Below are positions 25,462 to 34,050 of a DNA stretch of 64,000 nucleotides, one piece after another. A program made the translations under genes and the position numbers. This DNA is from Plastoroseomonas hellenica. GTDB lineage: Bacteria; Pseudomonadota; Alphaproteobacteria; Acetobacterales; Acetobacteraceae. The notes below the pieces were generated by a model. The model saw nothing but the letters and a program-made list of their open reading frames with translations, had not been told where the DNA came from and ran no database searches. The stretch spans positions 96,615 through 160,614 of the forward strand of contig NZ_JAAGBB010000013.1 of NCBI RefSeq assembly GCF_018129085.1, given 5' to 3'. Each line of letters begins with the position of its first letter. The stretch's first letter is position 1.

Positions 25462-26805
25462 ATGCGGAAGCTGGTGGCGTCGGTGGCCGTCGTCGTAGCG
25501 TTGGGTGCGGGTGCGGTCACGTTGTTCGCCTGCAGCGAGAGCGCGACGCTGCCCCTGGCTGCGGGCATCGGACCGCAGCCGCAATTGCCGCCACCCAACC
25601 CGACGCTGATCCCGACCGTGAAGATCGCGCCGGCTGTCGGCTGGCCAGCTGACACGCGGCCGACGCCGGCGCGCGGGCTCGCCGTCAACGCCTTCGCCAC
25701 CGGCCTCGATCATCCACGCAACGTTTTCGTGCTGCCCAGCGGCGACGTGCTGGTCGCGGAGACCAATGCACCGCCGAAGCCGGATGACAGCCAAGGCATC
25801 CGGGGCTTCGTCATGCGACGGATCATGGCGCGCGCCGGCGCCGGCGTCCCCAGCGCCAATCGCATCACCCTGCTGCGCGACACCGATGGCGACGGGGTCG
25901 CGGAAACCCGCACGGTCTTCCTGGACGGTCTGAATTCGCCCTACGGCATGGCACTGATCGGCGATCAGCTCTTCGTCGCGGATACCGATGCGATCCGCCG
26001 CTATCGCTATGAGATGGGCCAGACCCGCATCACCGATCCCGGCGAGCGCCTGACGGCCCTGCCGGCGGGCCGGCTCAATCACCATTGGACCAAGAACCTG
26101 GTGGCAAGCCCGGATGGGCGCTTCCTCTATGTCAGCATCGGCTCCAACAGCAATGTCGGCGAGAACGGGCTGGAGGCCGAGGAAGGCCGTGCGCAGATCT
26201 GGGAGGTGGATGTCCGCACCGGCCAGCACCGCAGCTATGCGACCGGGTTGCGCAACCCGAACGGCCTGTCCTTCGCGCCCGGACCGACGCCCATGCTGTG
26301 GACGGCGGTGAACGAACGCGACGAGATCGGCAGCGACCTAGTGCCGGACTACATGACCTCGGTCCGCGATGGCGGCTTCTATGGCTGGCCCTTCAGCTAT
26401 TTCGGCCAGCATGTCGATGCCCGCGTCCGGCATGAGCGGCCTGAGCTGGTGGCGCGGGCGATCGTGCCCGATTACGCCTTGGGCGCGCATACGGCCTCGC
26501 TGGGGCTGGCGATCACCGCGGATAGCGGCCTGCCGGCGCCCTTCACCACCGGCGCCTTCATCGGCCAGCACGGATCCTGGAATCGCCGCCCGCCGAGCGG
26601 CTATCGGGTGATCTTCGTCCCCTTCAGCGATGGCCGGCCGGCCGGGGAGCCGATCGATGTACTGACCGGCTTCCTCGACGAGGAAGGCCAGGCGCGCGGG
26701 CGCCCTGTCGGCGTGACGCCGGATGGTCGTGGGGGCTTGCTGGTCGCAGATGACGTCGGCAATGCCATCTGGCGCGTCAGCGCTGCCGCACGGCCGCCGA
26801 GCTGA
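25462..26805 (+). CDS. PQQ-dependent glucose/sorbosone dehydrogenase-like lipoprotein
   Basis: A 447-residue exported protein. MRKLVASVAVVVALGAGAVTLFAC has a lipobox-like end with Cys24 as the likely lipidated residue. After a Pro-rich linker (QPQLPPPNPTLIPT) comes a six-bladed propeller of the GSDH family: GLDHPRNVFVLPSGDVLVAET, then LNHHWTKNLVASPDGRFLYVSIGSNSNVGENG, then YATGLRNPNGLSFAP. These proteins oxidise aldose sugars or sorbosone in the periplasm with PQQ. No PQQ synthesis genes are here. The gene stands alone and is followed by a hairpin at 26814-26836. Confidence 0.88.
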   Translation: MRKLVASVAVVVALGAGAVTLFACSESATLPLAAGIGPQPQLPPPNPTLIPTVKIAPAVGWPADTRPTPARGLAVNAFATGLDHPRNVFVLPSGDVLVAETNAPPKPDDSQGIRGFVMRRIMARAGAGVPSANRITLLRDTDGDGVAETRTVFLDGLNSPYGMALIGDQLFVADTDAIRRYRYEMGQTRITDPGERLTALPAGRLNHHWTKNLVASPDGRFLYVSIGSNSNVGENGLEAEEGRAQIWEVDVRTGQHRSYATGLRNPNGLSFAPGPTPMLWTAVNERDEIGSDLVPDYMTSVRDGGFYGWPFSYFGQHVDARVRHERPELVARAIVPDYALGAHTASLGLAITADSGLPAPFTTGAFIGQHGSWNRRPPSGYRVIFVPFSDGRPAGEPIDVLTGFLDEEGQARGRPVGVTPDGRGGLLVADDVGNAIWRVSAAARPPS

Positions 26806-26813
26806 GCCGGTCG

Positions 26814-26836
26814 CGCGGCGGATGCGTGCCGCCGCG
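26814..26836 (+). terminator. Hairpin after the sugar dehydrogenase gene
   Basis: CGCGGCGG, a 7-nt loop, then CCGCCGCG form a perfect 8-bp GC stem 8 bp after the stop codon. There is no T-run after it, so intrinsic termination would be weak; it may instead protect the mRNA end. Confidence 0.5.
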
Positions 26837-26895
26837 GGCAAACTTTCCAACCCCAGGCGCATTGAGCCGGAACGCAGCAAACCAGGGAGTCATGC

Positions 26896-28032
26896 ATGCT
26901 CGATGAGCTGGACGAGGCCGCGCGCGATGCGGTCGCATCCTTTGCCTGGGCCCCCGCCTGGGCGGTCAGCACCGTGCTGCTGGTTTTGGCAGTCGCGATG
27001 GCCTGGTTCCTCCATTCCGCGCTGTACCGGGTCCTCACCCGACTGGTGCGTGATCAGTCACTTTTCCTGCGTTCCCTGGTGTCCCGGTCGGAAGGGTTGG
27101 TGCGGTTCGCCATCATCATCATGGCGGTATCGACCGTGGCCGGCTTCGCGCCCCTGACCCAGCGCCAGACCGGCATCCTGCGGCAGGTCCTGGCCATCGG
27201 ATTCATCTGCCTGCTCGGATGGGTCGCCCGCTCGGCGCTCAACATCTGGTCGGTGGTGCATCTGCGGCGCTTCAAGCTCGATTCCGAGGACAACCTGCTC
27301 GCCCGCAAGCACACGACCCAGTTCCGCATCCTGCAACGGGTCGGATCCTTCCTGATCCTGACCATCACTGTCGCGGCCGCGCTCATGACCGTCGACAGCG
27401 TCCGTCAGTATGGCGTCAGCCTGCTCGCCTCCGCGGGCGCTGCCGGCCTGGTCGTCGGCCTGGCGCTGCAACCTTTGCTGAAGAATGTGATGGCCGGCAT
27501 CCAGCTCGCCATCACCCAGCCCATCCGCCTCGAGGATGCGGTCATCGTCGAGAATGAATGGGGCAATGTGGAGGAGATCGCGACGACCTATGTCGTCGTG
27601 CGGCTCTGGGACTGGCGGCGGATGGTGCTGCCGCTCAGCTACTTCATCGAGAAGCCGTTCCAGAACTGGACGCGCGAGAGCTCGTCGCTGCTGGGCAGCG
27701 TCAGCATCCATCTCGACTACACCGCGCCGGTCGAGGCGATGCGCCGCAAGCTGGAGGAGATCGTCGAGCAGTCGGCGCTGTGGGATCGGCAGGTGGCCGT
27801 GCTGCAGGTGGTGGAGTTCCGGCAGGACACGATGGAGGTCCGCATGCTGGTCAGCGCCAGCAATGCCGGCCGCGCTTTCGACCTGCGCTGCGAGGTGCGC
27901 GAGACGATGATCGCCTGGCTTCAGGCCGAGCATCCGGGGGCCCTGCCGCGCCGGCGCACCGAGGTCGCATCCCTGCCCGAAGGCGGGCAGATCCTCCCGG
28001 AACGGCGCGGCCTTCAGGCGGCGGGGGGCTGA
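26896..28032 (+). CDS. MscS-family mechanosensitive channel
   Basis: A 378-residue inner-membrane protein. Hydrophobic segments lie at about residues 20-40, 68-84, 95-118, 150-165 and 172-192. The last, GVSLLASAGAAGLVVGLALQPLLKNVMAGIQLAITQPI, is the Gly/Ala-rich pore helix of MscS, followed by the beta domain (IRLEDAVIVENEWGNVEEIATTYVVVRLWDWRRMVLPLSYF). It should open on membrane tension to release solutes. It has two more N-terminal helices than E. coli MscS. AGGGAG precedes the ATG. Its 3' end overlaps the convergent small membrane gene by 19 bp. Confidence 0.92.
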   Translation: MLDELDEAARDAVASFAWAPAWAVSTVLLVLAVAMAWFLHSALYRVLTRLVRDQSLFLRSLVSRSEGLVRFAIIIMAVSTVAGFAPLTQRQTGILRQVLAIGFICLLGWVARSALNIWSVVHLRRFKLDSEDNLLARKHTTQFRILQRVGSFLILTITVAAALMTVDSVRQYGVSLLASAGAAGLVVGLALQPLLKNVMAGIQLAITQPIRLEDAVIVENEWGNVEEIATTYVVVRLWDWRRMVLPLSYFIEKPFQNWTRESSSLLGSVSIHLDYTAPVEAMRRKLEEIVEQSALWDRQVAVLQVVEFRQDTMEVRMLVSASNAGRAFDLRCEVRETMIAWLQAEHPGALPRRRTEVASLPEGGQILPERRGLQAAGG

Positions 28033-28202
28033 CGCGGCCGGGCCCGCGTCCGGCAATAGCCGAGCAGCCCTGCCGCCGGCGGCAAGCCCGCGAGCAGCAG
28101 GGCTGGCAGCATCCACCAGCCATCCAGGACCATCACGCCCACCAGGCCGAGCGTGGCCGCCAGCGCCATCAGAGTCGCGGTGCGCTGGGGATGTGTGTTC
28201 AC
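28014..28202 (-). CDS. Tiny membrane protein at the end of the iron operon
   Basis: A 62-residue protein with two hydrophobic helices (about residues 11-25, TLMALAATLGLVGVMVL, and 30-46, MLPALLLAGLPPAAGLL) and a basic C-terminus. The GTG start at 28202 overlaps the PepSY gene stop as GTGA, which fixes the start and implies coupled translation. Small membrane partners like this often follow PepSY-associated proteins. Its 3' end overlaps the mscS gene on the other strand. Function unknown; perhaps a partner of the PepSY protein. Confidence 0.65.
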   Translation of the reverse strand: MNTHPQRTATLMALAATLGLVGVMVLDGWWMLPALLLAGLPPAAGLLGYCRTRARPRQPPAA

Positions 28203-29353
28203 GCGGCGATCCCTCGTCGCCGCCGCCACCAGAGCCAGGCGCCGTTGCCGGTGATGAACAGCGTCGCCCAGGCGCTGGCGAACCAGAAGATCTTCAGCGC
28301 CAGCCCGCCATAGTCGCCGAAATGCAGCGGTCCGGACAGCACCACCAGCTTGAGGTAGAGCGGCAGCGGCCGCGCCGCCGCGACCGTCGCGGTCTCCGCA
28401 TCCACCAGCACGACATCGAACAGCGCCTTGTCATAGCGATGCGCGCCATACATCAGGAAGGTGTAGTGACGCGGGCTGGAAAGCTCGGTCCCCGGCCAGA
28501 TCGCGAAGTTCAGCGCGGCGCCCGGCATGGCGCGCCGCGCCGCCTCCGCCGCGATGTCGACCGAGACCGGCGTGGTGACCGGGGCATCCGCATGGCCGGC
28601 CATCTCGCGCAGCTCGGTGTCCTGCCAGACATGCAGCAGGATATGGCCGGCGGCGAGGCTGATCCCGGTCACCGTCACCAGCACGGCCCAGCCCAGCACG
28701 ACCACCCCGACGAGGTTGTGCAGATCGAGCTGGACGATGCGCGCGCCGCGCCCGTGCCGGACCGTGCCGAAGGCGAGCCGCCGTACATAGGGGGCATGCA
28801 CGATCACGCCGGTGATGAGCGAGATCAGCACCAGGAGCGCGATGATGCCGCCGAAGATCTCGCCCGCTACGCCGGCGAACCAGCGCGCATGCAGCTCCAG
28901 CAGGAAGCCGGTCAGGGTCTTCTCCGGATTGGAGAAGGGCATCGGGGCCGCGGTCGCGCGGTCGAGCAGCACGGGCTGGCTGGCTTCGAATTCCGCCGCA
29001 CCCGGCGGCCGCAGGCCGATGATCGCGCGATCCGGCGCCTCCACCGGCAGCCAGGCCGACATCGGCTCCAGTCCTGGCCGCTGCCGCTGCGCGGCCTCGA
29101 CCAGTGCCGCCAGACTCTGCGGCGCCCCGGCGGCATCGCCGAGCGCGGGCTGGTCACCCAGCAGGACCGCGACCTCATCCTTGAAGATCAGGATGCTGCC
29201 GGTCAGGCAGAGGATCAGGAAGAAGGGCGTCGCGATCAGCCCGGTCCAGCGATGCAGCCACAGGCAGAGGCGGAAGCCGCGCGAGGCGGCGGGCGAAGCC
29301 GTGCCCGGCGCGGCGCGTGTTGCCGCGCCGGCCAGACCGGGCGTCGCATCCAT
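28199..29353 (-). CDS. PepSY-associated transmembrane protein (putative siderophore-iron reductase)
   Basis: A 384-residue inner-membrane protein of the PepSY_TM family. Helices: LWLHRWTGLIATPFFLILCLTGSILIF (~30-55), GIIALLVLISLITGVIVHA (~165-185), LHNLVGVVVLGWAVLVTVTGISLAAGHILL (~210-240) and the C-terminal IFWFASAWATLFITGNGAWLWWRRR. Conserved His residues in LHRWTG, LHARWFAG and LHNLVG fit haem binding. Family members next to TonB receptors are thought to reduce ferric siderophores in the periplasm. The ATG at 29353 overlaps the receptor stop as TGATG. Confidence 0.85.
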   Translation of the reverse strand: MDATPGLAGAATRAAPGTASPAASRGFRLCLWLHRWTGLIATPFFLILCLTGSILIFKDEVAVLLGDQPALGDAAGAPQSLAALVEAAQRQRPGLEPMSAWLPVEAPDRAIIGLRPPGAAEFEASQPVLLDRATAAPMPFSNPEKTLTGFLLELHARWFAGVAGEIFGGIIALLVLISLITGVIVHAPYVRRLAFGTVRHGRGARIVQLDLHNLVGVVVLGWAVLVTVTGISLAAGHILLHVWQDTELREMAGHADAPVTTPVSVDIAAEAARRAMPGAALNFAIWPGTELSSPRHYTFLMYGAHRYDKALFDVVLVDAETATVAAARPLPLYLKLVVLSGPLHFGDYGGLALKIFWFASAWATLFITGNGAWLWWRRRRGIAA

Positions 29354-31809
29354 CACCAGCGGTACCCGAGCGAGACCAGCACCAGGCGGCGATTGCCGTA
29401 GTAGCAGGAGGCGATGCTGGTGCAGGAGGCGACATAGTCCTTGTCGAACAGGTTCGACACATTGAGCGCGAGCTGCATGCCCTGCAGGGGTTGCCCGATC
29501 TGGCCAAGGTCGTAGCGAATCGCGGCGTCGACGAGCGTGGCCGAAGAGGCACGGAAGCTGTTCGCGGCATCGCCATAGGCGGCACCGACGACGCGCACGC
29601 CGGCGCCGAGGCCGAGCCCGGCGAGCAGGCCTTCGGAAAAGCCCTGGTCGAGCCAGAGCGAAGCCTGGTGCCGTGGCACCTGCGCCAATTGCTTGCCGAG
29701 ATCGGCGCCGTTGCTGCGCGTCACTTCGCTGTCCGCATAGGTGTAGCTGGCGGTGAGGTTGAGGCCGCGATCGAGGCTCGCGGTCGCCGCCAGCTCGACG
29801 CCGCGCACCCGCGCTTCCCCGGTCTGGACGTTGAAGTTCGGGTTCTGGGAATCGGGCGTCAGCACGTTCCGCTGTGTCGTCTGGTAGAGTGCCAGGGAGG
29901 CGAAGCTGCGCGTGCCCGGTGGCTGGTACTTGATGCCGATCTCATACTGCTCGCCTTCCGAGGGCCGGAAGGGCGTGCCGCCCGCGGTGGTGCCGGTCAC
30001 CGGCTGGAAGGACCGCGCATAGGAGACATAGGGCGCGAGGCCGAAATCGAAGACGTAGTTCAGCCCGACCCGACCGGAGAAGGCGGTGTCGTTCTGGTTG
30101 ACGCGGGTGCCACCGACGCGGTCCCGCGTCTCCGTATCCACCCAGTCATGTCGACCGCTCAGGGTCAGCACCCAGCGGTCGAGCCGGATCTGGTCCTGCA
30201 GATAGACGCCGAACTGGTTCTGGTCCTGCACGGTGCTGCGAAGCAGCGCCAAGGAGCGGCTGAAGGGCTGGCCATAGACTGGTGCGAAGGCGTCGATCGA
30301 AGGGGCTGAGCCCATGGAGAAGCGGAGATCATCGGTGATGCGCTGGTAATCGAGGCCGAACAGCACGCGGTGTCGCAGCGGGCCGGTCGCGAAATCCGCT
30401 TGCACCTGGTTGTCGACGCCGAAACTCCGGCCCTGCTCGCGGATCCCGACCGCGGCGCGGTTCACGCTGCGCAGATCCTCGGCGAGGCCGAGCGCGTAGA
30501 CGGTGTCGATAGCGAGGTCGACGGCGCTGTAGCGAAGGTTCTGCCGCACCGTCCAGGTGTCGTTGAAGCGGTGCTCGAAGGCGTAGCCGATGCCGTATTG
30601 CGTCCGGTTCGCGCGATTGAAATCGGGCTCGCCGAGGAAGCGGTTGCTCGGGATGCGGCCGAAGGGATTGCCGAGCAGGGTTCCCTGTGCCGGCAGGAAC
30701 TGCGCCATCCCGTTGCGGTCGCGCAGGATGTTCGCGAGCAGCGTGAGGCTGGTGTCGGCGGTCGGGCGCCAGGTGATGGAAGGTGCCAGGAACAGCCGGC
30801 GGTCGCGCAGCTCATCCGTCTGGGTGTCGGCATCCCGCACCAGGCCGGTGAAGCGGTAGAGGAACCGGCCCTCGGGGTCGATCGGCCCGCCGAGGTCGAA
30901 GCTGCCCTGCAGTCGGCCATAGCTGCCGGTCTGCAACTGGATCTCATGCGTCGGCTCGGCCGGCGGGCGGCGGCTGATCATGTTCATCATGCCGCCCGGC
31001 GGCACCTGCCCATAGAGCGCGGAGGCCGGGCCAAGCAGCACCTCGATCCGCTCCAGCCCCCAGAGCTCAGTGCGCGGCTGCGGCGCATAGGTCAGGCTCG
31101 GCAGGCGCAGCCCGTCGAGATATTGCGGCAGCTCGAAGCCGCGGGCGCGCACCCAGTCGCTGCGCGGATCGCTGACCCCGAAGGGCTCGGCCGCGACGCC
31201 CGGCGCGTAGCGCAGCGCGGCACCCACCTCCTGCACCGCCTGGGCCTGCATCTGTTCGCGGGTGACGGTGACAATGGATTGCGGCGTCTCCAGCGGCGGC
31301 GTGTCGGTCCGGGTGCCGGTGGCGCTGACCTCCGGCAGATAGCCGCGCGCCGGGCTCCAGCCGCGCTGCTGTCCGGCGGTGACATCGATCTCGGGCAGGG
31401 TGGTGGGGCCGGCGTCGCTGCTCGGCGCTGGCGGCGCCGGGACCAGGGTCACGGTATTCGCATTGGTGAAGCTGTAGCTCAGCCCGGTCCCGGCCAGCAG
31501 GCGTTGCAGCGCCTGTTCGGCGGTCATGCTCCCGGACACCGCCCGGCTGGTCACGCCGAAGGGCCGGTCTCCGGTATAGAGCACATGCAGCCCGGTCGCC
31601 GCGCTGAGCGCCGCCAGCGCCTGCGGCAGGGGCTGCGCCGGGATGTCGACCCGGATGCCCTGTCCGGCTGCAGCCTGGGCGGGGCGCGTGCCGGGTGCGG
31701 GCTGCGCCAGATCCGGCAGGCTGCCGGCCGCCAGCAGGGTCGCTGCCCCGATCAGCCAGCCGAAGAGCGATGCGGCGGCAATGCGCCGCGTCGAAATCTG
31801 AGCCGTCAT
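29353..31809 (-). CDS. TonB-dependent siderophore receptor with STN signalling domain
   Basis: An 818-residue outer-membrane receptor. After a signal peptide come an STN domain at about residues 45-105 (IRVDIPAQPLPQALAALSAATGLHVLYTGDRPFG), a TonB-box-like LPEIDVTA, a plug (~165-280, with SIVTVTREQMQAQAVQEVGAALRYAPGV and LPQYLDGLRLP) and a 22-strand barrel ending in aromatic YRW. A C-terminal Cys pair (SCTSIASCYYGNRR) is typical of FhuA/FoxA-type receptors. The STN domain shows it signals to the FecR-like protein at 31910 and the sigma factor at 33013. A Fur-box-like site lies 41 bp upstream. Confidence 0.93.
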   Translation of the reverse strand: MTAQISTRRIAAASLFGWLIGAATLLAAGSLPDLAQPAPGTRPAQAAAGQGIRVDIPAQPLPQALAALSAATGLHVLYTGDRPFGVTSRAVSGSMTAEQALQRLLAGTGLSYSFTNANTVTLVPAPPAPSSDAGPTTLPEIDVTAGQQRGWSPARGYLPEVSATGTRTDTPPLETPQSIVTVTREQMQAQAVQEVGAALRYAPGVAAEPFGVSDPRSDWVRARGFELPQYLDGLRLPSLTYAPQPRTELWGLERIEVLLGPASALYGQVPPGGMMNMISRRPPAEPTHEIQLQTGSYGRLQGSFDLGGPIDPEGRFLYRFTGLVRDADTQTDELRDRRLFLAPSITWRPTADTSLTLLANILRDRNGMAQFLPAQGTLLGNPFGRIPSNRFLGEPDFNRANRTQYGIGYAFEHRFNDTWTVRQNLRYSAVDLAIDTVYALGLAEDLRSVNRAAVGIREQGRSFGVDNQVQADFATGPLRHRVLFGLDYQRITDDLRFSMGSAPSIDAFAPVYGQPFSRSLALLRSTVQDQNQFGVYLQDQIRLDRWVLTLSGRHDWVDTETRDRVGGTRVNQNDTAFSGRVGLNYVFDFGLAPYVSYARSFQPVTGTTAGGTPFRPSEGEQYEIGIKYQPPGTRSFASLALYQTTQRNVLTPDSQNPNFNVQTGEARVRGVELAATASLDRGLNLTASYTYADSEVTRSNGADLGKQLAQVPRHQASLWLDQGFSEGLLAGLGLGAGVRVVGAAYGDAANSFRASSATLVDAAIRYDLGQIGQPLQGMQLALNVSNLFDKDYVASCTSIASCYYGNRRLVLVSLGYRW

Positions 31810-31849
31810 CCGGTCGTCCCACGCAGTGACTTCGCGCCCCACGGGCACG

Positions 31850-31868
31850 ATTGCGAGCCACTCTCATC
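31850..31868. promoter_or_regulatory. Fur-box-like site upstream of the TonB receptor
   Basis: ATTGCGAGCCACTCTCATC; on the receptor strand it reads GATGAGAGTGGCTCGCAAT. The TGnGAGTGGCTCnCA core matches the dyad at 33545-33565 with one difference and resembles Fur boxes of the TGAGAATNATTCTCA kind. It lies 41-59 bp upstream of the receptor start. Confidence 0.45.
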
Positions 31869-31909
31869 TCCAGTGACGACCGAGGCCGGCAAACCCGCCG
31901 GATTTTTCT

Positions 31910-32893
31910 TCAGTACAGGATCGTCAGCCAGGGCGTGACGGTGACGAGGCGGGCGTCCAGCGTGTCCGCGATCGCGCGCAGGGCGCCGTCGCTGTCCTCG
32001 CCGGGAAAGGCGCCGGAGACCGTCAGGTCGCGCAGGCTTTCCCGCGCCACCAGAATGCGGCCAGACCGCTGCCGCTCCAGACGGGCCACCACGCGCGGCA
32101 GGGGCTCCCGATAGAAGACCAGGCTGCCGCTCCGCCAGGCGAGCGCCGCGTCCAGCGCCGCCGGGCCAGGCCGGGTCAGCCGCCCGCCTTCGACCGTGAC
32201 CCGCTGGCCGCCGCGCAGGCGGACAGGCGTGACGCCCAGCCGTCCCGAAACTTCCACCAGGCCGTTTTCGACCGTGACATCGACCCGGTCGCCGGCGCGC
32301 TCCACATCGAAGCGGGTGCCGAGCACGCGGACCCGGCCCTGGCCGGCGAGGACCGTGAAGCTGGTCTCGAGCCCGCGGCGCACCGTGAAAAAAGCTTGGC
32401 CGCGGAGCAGGTGCACCTCCCGCCGGCCGGCATCGAAGCCGAGGGCGACGGCGGTATCGGGCGCGAGCTCCAGGCTGGATCCGTCGGGCAGGTCCAGGCT
32501 GCGCCGTTCCCCCTGAGCAGTCACGACGTCGGCGCCGAGATTCCCCGCCAGGCGGCCGAGATCCGGCGCGGCGCACCAGAGCAGCAACGCGAGCGCCGGC
32601 GCCGCCAGCCCCGCGCCGGCCCAGATCCAAGGCCGCCCGCGACGCGACGGCCGCGGCTGCGGGGCCGTGGCGCGTTCCGCCGCCAGGCGGCGGGCCGGCG
32701 CCTCCAGCCGATCCCACACCGCCTCAGCCTCCCGCAGCGCTGCGGCGTGGCGCGGATCGGCCGCCAGCCACGCGGCGAGGGACCGGCGCTCCGCCTCGTC
32801 GATGGAACCGCCATCGAGGCGGACCAGCCAGCGGGCAGCCTGGTCGCGCTGCGATCGCGTGATGTCCGGTTCGGACGCCACGGTCACCGCCAT
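31910..32893 (-). CDS. FecR-family anti-sigma/signal transducer
   Basis: A 327-residue FecR homologue. The N-terminal cytoplasmic part (~1-85) carries the DUF4880 pattern AARWLVRLDGGSIDEAERRSLAAWLAADPRHAAALREAEAVWDRL that contacts the sigma factor. A membrane helix is at about residues 92-110 (IWAGAGLAAPALALLLWCAA). The periplasmic FecR domain (LPDGSSLELAPDTAVAL, then VRRGLETSFTVLAGQGRVRVLGTRFDVE) and a C-terminal STN-like region follow. It relays receptor occupancy to the ECF sigma factor. Order sigma-fecR-receptor is standard. Confidence 0.92.
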   Translation of the reverse strand: MAVTVASEPDITRSQRDQAARWLVRLDGGSIDEAERRSLAAWLAADPRHAAALREAEAVWDRLEAPARRLAAERATAPQPRPSRRGRPWIWAGAGLAAPALALLLWCAAPDLGRLAGNLGADVVTAQGERRSLDLPDGSSLELAPDTAVALGFDAGRREVHLLRGQAFFTVRRGLETSFTVLAGQGRVRVLGTRFDVERAGDRVDVTVENGLVEVSGRLGVTPVRLRGGQRVTVEGGRLTRPGPAALDAALAWRSGSLVFYREPLPRVVARLERQRSGRILVARESLRDLTVSGAFPGEDSDGALRAIADTLDARLVTVTPWLTILY

Positions 32894-33012
32894 CCCCGCC
32901 GACGGAGCACCGGACCAGTTTCACTATGCCGCATGCGCATCAGGTCTCTTGTCAGGGCACTCATGCCATTCAACGCCTGAACGCGGCAAAGCCGCCGCGG
33001 GACTGGGCCGGG

Positions 33013-33528
33013 TCATGACGGGTCGAGATGGTCGGCGAGGCGGGACTGGCAGTGCCGGATGGCGCGCAGCAGGTGCTTCTCGACCGTGCTGACCGGCATG
33101 CCGAGCCGCGCCGCGATCTCGGCATGCGGCAAGCCATCCACACGCCGCAGCAGGAAGACCTCCCGCGTGCGGTCCGGCAATTCCCGCAGCGCCGCCTCCA
33201 GCGCGGTCAACGCCGCCCTGGCGTCGAAGCCGCCATCGGCAGCCCCGACCTCGCTGCGGAGCTGCTCCGGGGCGAGGGCCTGCATCGCCGCCGCGCGGCG
33301 CCGCGCCGACCGCTGCTGATCGATCGCGGCGTTGCGCGTAACGGCGTAGAGCAGGCGGGTGTCGCCGGGCGTACTGCCGGTGCCGCCGGCCGCGAGCAGC
33401 CGCAGGAAGCTCTCCTGCACCAGGTCCGCCGCGCGGTCGCCGTCGCCGGTCCGCCGCCGGACGAGGCGTTCCAGCCGGGCGCGATGCTCCAGGAAAAGCT
33501 GGGCCAGGGCGGTGTGCCAGGCGGACAT
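33013..33528 (-). CDS. FecI-type ECF sigma factor
   Basis: A 171-residue sigma-70 family protein. Region 2 is at about residues 12-80 (LFLEHRARLERLVRRRTGDGDRAADLVQESFLRLL, then YAVTRNAAIDQQRS). Region 4 is at about 105-160 (LTALEAALRELPDRTREVFLLRRVDGLPHAEIAARLGMPVSTVEKHLLRAIRHC). It should direct RNA polymerase to the receptor promoter when FecR signals. The 119-bp gap to fecR suggests a separate or internal promoter. A near-perfect Fur-type dyad sits 17 bp upstream of its start codon, so iron repression is likely. Confidence 0.93.
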   Translation of the reverse strand: MSAWHTALAQLFLEHRARLERLVRRRTGDGDRAADLVQESFLRLLAAGGTGSTPGDTRLLYAVTRNAAIDQQRSARRRAAAMQALAPEQLRSEVGAADGGFDARAALTALEAALRELPDRTREVFLLRRVDGLPHAEIAARLGMPVSTVEKHLLRAIRHCQSRLADHLDPS

Positions 33529-33544
33529 GAGACGGTGTTACGGG

Positions 33545-33565
33545 AGTTGCGAGTGGCTCGCAACT
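33545..33565. promoter_or_regulatory. Fur-box-like dyad at the sigma factor promoter
   Basis: Perfect 9-bp arms AGTTGCGAG and CTCGCAACT flank TGG. On the sigma-gene strand a TTGCGA element inside it is followed 17 nt later by TAACAC, a possible -35/-10 pair, so a bound repressor would cover the -35. The start codon is only 17 bp away, giving a very short leader. Confidence 0.55.
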
Positions 33566-33676
33566 GCTGGGCTGGGCCGCGCCGGCAGGAAAAACACCCT
33601 TTGCTGTCGGATCAGGCTGCGATCGCGCGTCCTCGGCATGACGGCGCAGAAGGCGCCAGGACGGAAAGAGCAAACC

Positions 33677-33922
33677 ATGTCCGACACCGTGGAAACACCC
33701 CTGGCGGCATTGCACGTCTGGATCTGCCTCGCCGCCATCGCGCTGCTCTGCCTGCTCTGTTCTCTGGATCTGGCTGTGCTGCGCGAAGCGGTACCGCATC
33801 CCGGCGCCGGGCTCAGGCTCGCGGCGACGCATCTGCTCCGGATCGACCTCACGCTGCTCCGCTTCCCCATGCTGGCCCTGCGACTGGCGAGCAGCTTCGC
33901 CCGATCAGGCGGTACCGCCTGA
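33677..33922 (+). CDS. Small membrane-anchored protein of unknown function
   Basis: An 81-residue protein with one strong hydrophobic helix (about residues 12-30, LHVWICLAAIALLCLLCSLDLAV) and a second amphipathic Leu/Arg-rich stretch (LRLAATHLLRIDLTLLRFPMLALRLASSFARS). The ATG at 33677 has GGAAAGAG 9 nt upstream. Its stop codon lies inside the perfect palindrome 33901-33926. It is divergent from the ECF sigma gene and shares its upstream region, so it may also respond to iron. No family recognised. Confidence 0.6.
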   Translation: MSDTVETPLAALHVWICLAAIALLCLLCSLDLAVLREAVPHPGAGLRLAATHLLRIDLTLLRFPMLALRLASSFARSGGTA

Positions 33923-33926
33923 TCGG
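33901..33926 (+). terminator. 26-bp perfect palindrome covering the stop codon of the small membrane gene
   Basis: The sequence reads CCGATCAGGCGGT followed directly by its exact reverse complement. The TGA stop (33920-33922) is in the right arm. It may act as a terminator or a symmetrical protein site; no T-run follows. Confidence 0.6.
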
Positions 33927-33943
33927 GTGTCTGCCTCAGCGGC

Positions 33944-33964
33944 GAGAACACCGGCGCTGTTCTC
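33944..33964 (+). terminator. Second hairpin downstream of the small membrane gene
   Basis: GAGAACA, a 7-nt loop and TGTTCTC form a perfect 7-bp stem, 18 bp after the palindrome at 33901-33926. Together they could insulate the DUF1330 gene from upstream transcription. Confidence 0.45.
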
Positions 33965-34050
33965 ATGACCTCGCAGGTAATCGATCGGCACGGAGGGATA
34001 TCCGAGTTTCCCGTGTGTCGGACACATCACGCAGGAACAGGACAGCGGAC

